Shown: positions 57,377 to 64,000 of the stretch, piece after piece
Layout: every line of letters starts with the position of its first letter
How positions within the stretch are numbered: the first letter of the stretch is position 1
Source of the DNA: Deltaproteobacteria bacterium
GTDB taxonomy: Bacteria; Desulfobacterota; Binatia; Binatales; Binataceae
DNA: 64,000 nt
Assembly: GCA_021799495.1 (NCBI GenBank)
Contig: JAJZAI010000009.1
Location: 1 to 64,000, forward strand
Direction of reading: 5' to 3'
The notes under the pieces: model-generated
The model's input: the letters and a program-made list of their open reading frames with translations, nothing else
The model's database searches: none
Told to the model about the DNA's origin: nothing
Position numbers and translations under genes: made by a program

Positions 57377-58549
57377 TCAGTGCTGGATTGCGGGCTGATT
57401 GGACGGCGCTCCGATCATGCCGGGCGGCAGTTGCAGCGGCACTTGCAGCTTTTCAGGCGCATAATCCGGATTCTCCTTGCCCTCGTGGTACTGCTGCTGC
57501 AAGGTCGAGGTGAGCAGCGGCCCGTTGGTCTTGCTCACGTCGATCGTGACCTCGACCGACAGGCCCATTCTAAGCGGCTTGTCCGCCGGCGGAGGCTCGT
57601 TCAACACGATTTTGACCGGTACACGCTGAACCACTTTGACCCAATTGCCGGTCGCGTTTTCGGGCGGCAACAACGCGAACGCCGCGCCCGTGCCGACGCT
57701 AATCGAATCGACGTGCGCTTGGTACACGTACCCTGGATAGATGTCGGCTTCGACCTCCGCGGGCTGGCCGACGCGAACGTCAGTAAGCTGGGTCTCTTTG
57801 TAATTCGCCGTGACATAGAGGCGATCGACTGGCACGATCGCCATCAGCGGCTCGCCCGGCTGAATCCGGTTGCCGACATGCACGCTCTTGCGCGTAACGA
57901 TTCCCGGCAGCGGCGCGCGGATGATCGAGTAGCTCAGATCGAGCTTCGCCGCTTCGACCGCGGCTTGGGCCTGCTGCACAATCGGCCGATCGTAGCGTGA
58001 ATGGTCCAAGCCCACTTCGCTTTCGCCGCCGAGCGCGGCTTGCGCCTGCTGCACCTGATGCTCGGCGAGCGCGCGATCGGCCAGCGCAACCCGGTAAGCG
58101 GTCGTGGCCTGATCGTAGTACTCGCGCGAAACCACGCCCTGCTCGCGCAGCGCCTTGCCGCGCTGATAATCGATTTCCGCCTGCCGGAGCTGCGAATCCG
58201 CCAGCTGGTAGCCGGCCTGCGCGGCGGCAAGCTGCGCGTAAAGCTGGTCGACCGATTGCCGCGCGCGCTCCAGTTGCGCCTGTGCCTGATCGAGCCGCAC
58301 CTCGTAGTCCCGTGGATCGAGTTCCAGCAGCAGGTCACCGGCTTTTACGCGCCAGTTTTCTTCGACGAAAAGCTTTGCGACGGTTCCCGGAATCCGCGAG
58401 GAAACCAGGGCCACGGTGCCGTCAACGTAGGCGTCGTCGGTCGAGACGTGGCTTTCGAGGTATTGATAATAACGCCAGCCCGGAGCCAATAGGGCGATCA
58501 CGGCAATCGCCACCACCACCAAAACGATCTTGCGCGCGGCAGGCTTCAT
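57377..58549 (-). CDS. HlyD/EmrA-family membrane fusion protein
   Basis: YYQYLESHVSTDDAYVDGTVALVSSRIPGTVAKLFVEENWRVKAGDLLLELDPRDYEVRLDQAQAQLERAR...IRAPLPGIVTRKSVHVGNRIQPGEPLMAIVPVDRLYVTANYKETQL. Confidence 0.93.
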   Translation of the reverse strand: MKPAARKIVLVVVAIAVIALLAPGWRYYQYLESHVSTDDAYVDGTVALVSSRIPGTVAKLFVEENWRVKAGDLLLELDPRDYEVRLDQAQAQLERARQSVDQLYAQLAAAQAGYQLADSQLRQAEIDYQRGKALREQGVVSREYYDQATTAYRVALADRALAEHQVQQAQAALGGESEVGLDHSRYDRPIVQQAQAAVEAAKLDLSYSIIRAPLPGIVTRKSVHVGNRIQPGEPLMAIVPVDRLYVTANYKETQLTDVRVGQPAEVEADIYPGYVYQAHVDSISVGTGAAFALLPPENATGNWVKVVQRVPVKIVLNEPPPADKPLRMGLSVEVTIDVSKTNGPLLTSTLQQQYHEGKENPDYAPEKLQVPLQLPPGMIGAPSNQPAIQH

Positions 58550-58733
58550 GTATGCGCCGCCCGAAAGGGTTCGCCGATGGTGAATGCGTCAGTCATTCCC
58601 ATTTCATGCTTGTCCGATTTCACGTGACGCTAAATATGATTTTAAGCCCTTGCTGTCAAACGCGGAACTCTCCGGTCCCGCTGATTGCGCGATTTGCGGG
58701 ACTAGGCCGCGGTGGCGGCTTTTGGCGCCTGTC

Positions 58734-59429
58734 TCAAGGAGGAAACTTGAGCGTGACATCGGTGCCGGTAAAAACGCTCTGCACCACTTCGTTGTTGTAA
58801 ATAAGGTCAATGTTGAATACGCCGCGAAACCCGACTTCCGTGAAGGTCGCGTCCACCCGCGCCCCGGCCCCTCCCGCCGGCGAGTCGAACAGGATTATGG
58901 CCGGGGCGGTCGCTTCGACGACGTAGGCATTTTGTTCGTCTTCGACCAGCGCGTCGAATACTTGTAGATACGGACCTTTCACAAAAAACCTCACGTCGGG
59001 ACTGGCTTCGGGTGGAAAATTCGACACCGGCCCCCAATTGCCGACGGCCAGTCCGAAGCGATCCACCGTCGAGCCCAGATGTCTGACCGTCAGGCCGGTG
59101 ATGATCTCGACGCTGAGCAGCGAATCGTCGTTGGTCAGTTTGTTGACCGCGATCCGCACCGGCGGCGCATTGTTGACGATTATAATATTCAGCGGCACGA
59201 CGCCGGTAATCGTCCACGACGAACGCGAGTCGGCGATCTTTGCGACGAACGGCGTGCCCAGCCGTCCAACGATGCGGAAGCTGTTTTGCGGCGGGATATT
59301 CGGCGTGTTGCCCGGCAGCGTGATGTCGGTATAGCCGAACCCGTTGCATCCCGCCGACCCGAGGACGAGTAGCGCCAGCGCGAGCGCTCCGGCCGCGGCC
59401 CGGAGGATTGAGGCGGCGTTTCTCATGAT
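58734..59429 (-). CDS. orphan lipoprotein
   Basis: MRNAASILRAAAGALALALLVLGSAGCNGFGYTD lipobox; start chosen at the second Met of ORF 58734-59444. Confidence 0.7.
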   Translation of the reverse strand: MMRNAASILRAAAGALALALLVLGSAGCNGFGYTDITLPGNTPNIPPQNSFRIVGRLGTPFVAKIADSRSSWTITGVVPLNIIIVNNAPPVRIAVNKLTNDDSLLSVEIITGLTVRHLGSTVDRFGLAVGNWGPVSNFPPEASPDVRFFVKGPYLQVFDALVEDEQNAYVVEATAPAIILFDSPAGGAGARVDATFTEVGFRGVFNIDLIYNNEVVQSVFTGTDVTLKFPP

Positions 59430-59450
59430 GCTTGTTCGTTCCATCCGCGC

Positions 59451-61661
59451 TTACGGAGTGGGAGCGACCACGACCGGGCCGATCGTTTGATTGCATATCA
59501 GGCACTGCGACCCTTGACCGGAATCGCAGACTTGCGGGCACGGCGACGGCGTTGGCGAAGGCGCCGGAACCGGAGTCGAGACCACCGCCGCAACCGGACT
59601 CCCGGCGACGCCGGAATCGAACGCGGTCAGCTCATAGGCGTCCGGCGGCGCGCAAATCGCGTAGGTCGCCGAAGTCGAGGAGGGCGGCGGCGCGACGCCG
59701 ATGGTCTGGACGTCGACGTATTCGCCGTTAGTCGGATCCTGCTTCGACAAAACAAGGCTCGTGTCCGTGCCGACGTTTGCGACCGATTGCGGGCCGAACA
59801 GGCTGCCGTGGCCAGCGCATTCGATCGTCAGCGGGTCCTGCGGCGGCGAAATAGCCGTTGGCGAGGACGTGCAGGAGTCAGTCACATTCTGGATATTCGC
59901 CGCGACGCTGTAGGTGTGGCCGGTCGTGATCTGGGGCATGCCATTAAAGACGTCCTGCGCGGTCGCGAAGACGTCGAAACTGCCGACCGAGCTTGACAGC
60001 GGCACGTTTATCGAGAACGGAATTTGCGTGCTGGCCGTCGATCCGGGCGGAATCGTGACCATCTGCACGTTTTCGATATTGTTGGAGCCGTGGTCCTCCG
60101 CGACGACCAGCACGTTGACCTGCGGCAGCGTCGGCGACGCGTTGGCGGGAATCGCCACCGCGACATGGCCGGTCAGCGTTCCGTGCGACAGGCTGATCGT
60201 GCAGACATTGCTCACACGGGTCGCCGGCGACGGGCATTTGTAGTTGGTTTGCGCCGGGACGATTTCCGCGAGAAACGAGTCAAAACCGGCGGCATTGACC
60301 GAAAGTCCATAATTGGATTCGTTCGGCTCAACCGGCAGATGGGCGAATGGCGATCTGTTGAAGCCGTTGCCCGGCATCGGGAAGTATCCAGCCTCATCGG
60401 AGCTCCCGGTCGCCACCGAAACGCATCCGGTTGGCGAGGTCCCGCAGTCGGCGCCGCTGACTGCCGGATCAGGCACCAGAAGCTGCAAGGTCGCCGCCGC
60501 TATCCCAACGCCCGCGCCGCATTGATCAACGATTCTGCCGCTAAAGGACGACGACGTGCGCTGTTCGATTTGCAGGGTGGGCGCGACGACCGACTGGCTC
60601 GCGACCAGAACCAGATTACCGGCCACCGCGAAGCTGTTTGATTTCCCCGATGCGTAAATGTCGTACGCGGTGCCGACGCTGGTCGCCGGCAAAAACAGGG
60701 AAAACCCGCACGTCGATTTTTTGTTGCACGAAGCCGGCAGCGGCACGCTTTCAATTACCTGGTTGGTGCCGGAAAGTTCCGCCGTGATAGTCACCGGGCG
60801 GTGGGATGCGTCGAAGGTTGTTTTGCCCTTCGGGTACTCGACCGTGCCCGTGATTGTCCCCGCCAGCGCTCCCGCCGGAAAGACGCCGTTCGAGCCGGTC
60901 TGGATCAGATTGTCGATAGCCGGCGTGATCGTGACGGGTCCGGTTGAGCCCAGCGGCGGCGGGCCGACCGCGACGTTCAGCGCGAAAATAAGCGGCGAAA
61001 GCTGCTGCTTCGCAACCTGGAATCCAGATCCCGAAGCCGGCAGCGAAAACTTGAGGTACCTGGTTTGAAGCGACGAATTCATCACCGCCGGATAGTTGAC
61101 GCAGCCCTCGCCGAGCGCGCCGCTACAGGTGGGAATCACGTTGCCGGCTTGCAGAGGATCAAGAAAGACCTCGAACTGGTAATAGGATCTCGGCGGAGCC
61201 TGGGCGACATTGAACAACTCCGAGGTGTTCTGCAGAGCGTTCATGTCGATTTGCATTTCCGGACGGCCCTGACCGATCAGCGCGTTGCTGGTGGCGCCGT
61301 AAAACAATCCGCCGAATCCCGAACCCGTACTTATAAAACCGGTTGGGGCCCGGATGCCGGTGGCTTGCGGCGCGGTAATCGTAACCCAGTGCGGGCTGAA
61401 TTCGCTGACATCCGGGCTGGTCGAAGGATTCATCCGTATTTCGACCACGTTCAGAAAAACGTTTTTGTATCCGCTCGCGCTCAAATTTGACGTGTTGAAG
61501 CCAACCGCGACGTAGCCGTTACTGACTGGCACGCGCGCGGCCGCCGCCGTGCCGGAACTGCTTCCTCCTCCGCCGCAGCCGTCGGCCAGGACCAGGCCAA
61601 GCACGGCCAAAAGCGGAACGATCAGCGCCAACGCCGTCCATTTTGACGATAAATTCTTCAC
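59451..61661 (-). CDS. large Ala/Ser/Thr/Pro-rich lipoprotein, DUF4382-like N-terminus
   Basis: MKNLSSKWTALALIVPLLAVLGLVLADGCGGGGSSSGTAAA lipobox; VAVGFNTSNLSASGYKNVFLNVVEIRMNPS resembles DUF4382-type domains; Ig-like beta-rich remainder. Confidence 0.7.
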   Translation of the reverse strand: MKNLSSKWTALALIVPLLAVLGLVLADGCGGGGSSSGTAAAARVPVSNGYVAVGFNTSNLSASGYKNVFLNVVEIRMNPSTSPDVSEFSPHWVTITAPQATGIRAPTGFISTGSGFGGLFYGATSNALIGQGRPEMQIDMNALQNTSELFNVAQAPPRSYYQFEVFLDPLQAGNVIPTCSGALGEGCVNYPAVMNSSLQTRYLKFSLPASGSGFQVAKQQLSPLIFALNVAVGPPPLGSTGPVTITPAIDNLIQTGSNGVFPAGALAGTITGTVEYPKGKTTFDASHRPVTITAELSGTNQVIESVPLPASCNKKSTCGFSLFLPATSVGTAYDIYASGKSNSFAVAGNLVLVASQSVVAPTLQIEQRTSSSFSGRIVDQCGAGVGIAAATLQLLVPDPAVSGADCGTSPTGCVSVATGSSDEAGYFPMPGNGFNRSPFAHLPVEPNESNYGLSVNAAGFDSFLAEIVPAQTNYKCPSPATRVSNVCTISLSHGTLTGHVAVAIPANASPTLPQVNVLVVAEDHGSNNIENVQMVTIPPGSTASTQIPFSINVPLSSSVGSFDVFATAQDVFNGMPQITTGHTYSVAANIQNVTDSCTSSPTAISPPQDPLTIECAGHGSLFGPQSVANVGTDTSLVLSKQDPTNGEYVDVQTIGVAPPPSSTSATYAICAPPDAYELTAFDSGVAGSPVAAVVSTPVPAPSPTPSPCPQVCDSGQGSQCLICNQTIGPVVVAPTP

Positions 61662-61838
61662 TCGATCGCGACCATCCGCCGAATCTGGATTACGGGTTGG
61701 GATAACCTAACGATGAAGTGAAGGCAAGTAAGCGAATCTCACGGGATGATTTAGTGGCGCTTTATGATGCGCTGGCTGATTCGGCGGCGTATATTGGGAG
61801 GGCTTGACTGTGGCCATTGGCGGTTTGGAAAATCAGAT

Positions 61839-63524
61839 ATGCGCAAAATCCCGAGTCGCCGGCTGATCGGCGCGGCGTTCAGCTTCCTGCTTCTGACTGT
61901 CGCGCTGACGCTCGCCGCGGCGGCCACCGCGCGCGCGTCGCTGCAGATCACCGTCGGCAATCCGGGTCTCGAACATTTCGACACCGACGGCGCGGTGCAA
62001 CTCGATTTCGGCTTGACCGACCAGAACGGCCAGCCCGTCGGAAATCTGCGGGTCGAGAACCTCAAGGTCCTGGAAGACGGCGTACAGGCCAAGATTCTCG
62101 ACTTCCGCGGCGTCGGCCAGGGCCGCCCGGTCGATATCGTTTTCGTGATGGACGTGACGGAGTCGATGCAGCCGTATATCGACGCGATCAAGCAGAACAT
62201 AATCCAGTTCGCGCAAGATCTGGCGGCCAACAACCGCGATTACCGGCTGGGCCTCGTCACTTTCGAGGACTACGTCGTATCCGCCTATCCGGACTGCAAT
62301 TGCGCGTACCGCAAAACGCTGACCTCGAATGTCCAGCAGTTCATCCAGTGGGTTGGCGGGCTGCACGCGGGCGGCGGCGGCGACATTCCCGAGGATCAGC
62401 TCGACGCGCTCGCCTATGCCTCGACGTTTCCGTACCGGCCCAACGCGCAGAGCATCGTAATCATGATCACCGACGCGCCGCCGCACGTGAAAGGGGACGG
62501 TCCGGATCGTTCCGGCGACGCCGCCTACCAGGCGCACCACCCAGATCCCAACGCCGACGTGACCGAAGAAACCGCGGCGACCGTCGCGGCCAAATTGCAG
62601 AATGCGGGCCTCACGCTCTATGCGGTCGCGCCGCCGCCGTTCATCGCGCCGCAGTACGCCCAGATCGTGCAGGCCACGCACGGCAGGCTCTACAACATCA
62701 TTTCCGAGGAAAATCGCTTTCCGGAGTTGGTGCGCGAGATCGGCCATTCGATCGCCACCGAATATTCGCTGACCTACCAGACGCCGCGGCCGGTCGAGGA
62801 CGGCACCAACCGCGGCGTCGAACTCCAGATCGACTACAATGGCGAGACTGGCAGCGCTGACACATCCTATCAGGTGCGCGGCGTCGGCGGCGCGGCGATC
62901 AACATACCGGCCGGCGGCGCTGCGGGAACTGAATCCGCGGTGGGCGAAGGCCTCGGCGCGATATCGTTCAAATGGTGGAATGGCGCCGTTCCGCTGATCG
63001 CGATCGCCGCGCTGTTCGCGCTCTCGCGGATGCGGTTCGGCGTCTCGGCCGACGAGCTCAAATCGATCGTTGACGCGCAGCGCGCCGCCGCGCCCGTCGC
63101 GGCCGGCAATATCGTCACGAGCGCGCGCGATTATCTGCGCGATCGCGGCCAGCGCGCCGCGGCGGCGCAAGCGCGGAGCGCGGCGCCCACCCAGGCGCGC
63201 ACGGCCGCTCCCGCCGGGCCGCTGCCGAGCGGCGAGGCGCGCCTCACGACCATCAATCCGGTCGATCCCGTGCCGGCCGAATATGCGCTGTTCAAGGACG
63301 AGGTTTCGCTCGGCCGCGGCGAGGACAACGACGTCGTGATTCCGCACGCCAGCATCTCGCGCGCGCATGCGCGCCTGACCCGCCGCAACGGCGCTTTCGA
63401 GCTGCGCGATCTCAATTCGACCAACGGCAGTTTCGTCAACGGGCAACAGGTGCGCGGCAGCGTCGCCGTGGCGAACGGCAGCGAAGTGCGCTTCGGCGAT
63501 ATCAGCTTCATCCTGTGGTTCTGA
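61839..63524 (+). CDS. VWA - transmembrane - FHA domain protein
   Basis: Signal MRKIPSRRLIGAAFSFLLLTVALTLAAAATARA; VWA VDIVFVMDVTESMQPYIDAIKQNI (DxTxS MIDAS variant); TM WWNGAVPLIAIAALFALS; FHA VSLGRGEDNDVVIPHASISRAHARLTRRNGAFELRDLNSTNGSFVNGQQV. Confidence 0.92.
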   Translation: MRKIPSRRLIGAAFSFLLLTVALTLAAAATARASLQITVGNPGLEHFDTDGAVQLDFGLTDQNGQPVGNLRVENLKVLEDGVQAKILDFRGVGQGRPVDIVFVMDVTESMQPYIDAIKQNIIQFAQDLAANNRDYRLGLVTFEDYVVSAYPDCNCAYRKTLTSNVQQFIQWVGGLHAGGGGDIPEDQLDALAYASTFPYRPNAQSIVIMITDAPPHVKGDGPDRSGDAAYQAHHPDPNADVTEETAATVAAKLQNAGLTLYAVAPPPFIAPQYAQIVQATHGRLYNIISEENRFPELVREIGHSIATEYSLTYQTPRPVEDGTNRGVELQIDYNGETGSADTSYQVRGVGGAAINIPAGGAAGTESAVGEGLGAISFKWWNGAVPLIAIAALFALSRMRFGVSADELKSIVDAQRAAAPVAAGNIVTSARDYLRDRGQRAAAAQARSAAPTQARTAAPAGPLPSGEARLTTINPVDPVPAEYALFKDEVSLGRGEDNDVVIPHASISRAHARLTRRNGAFELRDLNSTNGSFVNGQQVRGSVAVANGSEVRFGDISFILWF

Positions 63525-63635
63525 ATTTCCGGTGCTGCGCGCGCCGCACCGGAACGTTACGGCCCGTGCGATTTCGCGGCTCGGCGCGCGCCGCCGCGTC
63601 GAATCGGTCAGGCCGGATCGCCATCGCCAATCCAT

Positions 63636-63657
63636 CGAAATTTCGCGCGAAATTTCG
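63636..63657. promoter_or_regulatory. perfect 22-nt palindrome upstream of the acetolactate synthase gene
   Basis: cgaaatttcgcgcgaaatttcg is fully self-complementary and also contains a tandem 12-mer (gaaatttcgcgc x2, 63637-63660). Confidence 0.35.
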
Positions 63658-63782
63658 CGCCCGAACCGCGCGCCGCGGCGCCAATTCGCCGGCCCGCGTT
63701 GTGCCTGCCCCGTCCGCTGGTGTACTTTTATACGACTTATGGCCTTTTCGCGGCCTGCGCCATGTCCAGACAGCCACGTTCC

Positions 63783-64000
63783 ATGAAAAAGCTGACCGGA
63801 GCCCAAATCGTTATCGAGAGTCTGATTGCCGAGGGGGTCGATGTGATATTCGGCTATCCCGGCGGCGCGATTCTGCCCACCTACGACGCTTTGCTCGATT
63901 CCAAAATCCGCCACGTCCTCGTCCGCCACGAACAGGGCGCGACCCACATGGCGGAGGGCTACGCGCGCGTCAGCGGCCGGCCGGGGGTCGTGATCGTCAC
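63783..64000 (+). CDS. ilvB: acetolactate synthase large subunit, N-terminal part (runs off the window)
   Basis: [72 protein letters not shown]. Confidence 0.93.
   Translation, partial: MKKLTGAQIVIESLIAEGVDVIFGYPGGAILPTYDALLDSKIRHVLVRHEQGATHMAEGYARVSGRPGVVIV

Noticed and set aside
61833-63947. 704-aa minus-strand ORF
   Set aside because: Antisense to the VWA-FHA gene and the ilvB start; no recognisable motifs.

Overview
The window is a high-GC bacterial chromosomal segment with hopanoid genes. The gene set suggests a Deltaproteobacteria-, Desulfobacterota- or Binatota-like genome, but that placement is inference. It is mostly densely coding. No rRNA, tRNA, CRISPR array or clear transposase was recognised. 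Main blocks: (1) metallophosphoesterase and SDR genes; (2) a 2.8-7.4 kb locus with an ECF sigma/anti-sigma pair, three orphan secreted proteins and an unusual duplicated regulatory/3'-end repeat structure; (3) polA, a Gld-like ABC export operon, acpS, a ferredoxin and small enzymes; (4) nucleotide-sugar and envelope genes, a UvrD-type helicase, rlmE, an exported DUF151-PDZ fusion, DUF6178 and thiD; (5) an NAD-dependent formate dehydrogenase operon (fdsG-B-A) separated from its delta subunit (fdsD) by a ~2.6 kb accessory block carrying an MFS gene and gene fragments; (6) a ~13 kb hopanoid cluster (TetR, hpnH, ispA, a zinc dehydrogenase, shc, dxr, hpnC/D/E/A, a carotenoid-biosynthesis-family membrane protein, hpnG, hpnK); (7) M1 aminopeptidase, APH-like kinase, an orphan HlyD/EmrA-like adaptor, two lipoproteins, a VWA-TM-FHA protein, and the start of an acetolactate synthase. 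The strongest candidates for follow-up are the tandem-duplication scar with an 82-bp invariant repeat at 2.8-5.6 kb, the split formate dehydrogenase operon, and several unusual domain architectures. Family calls come from reading the translated ORFs by eye. No database search was run.
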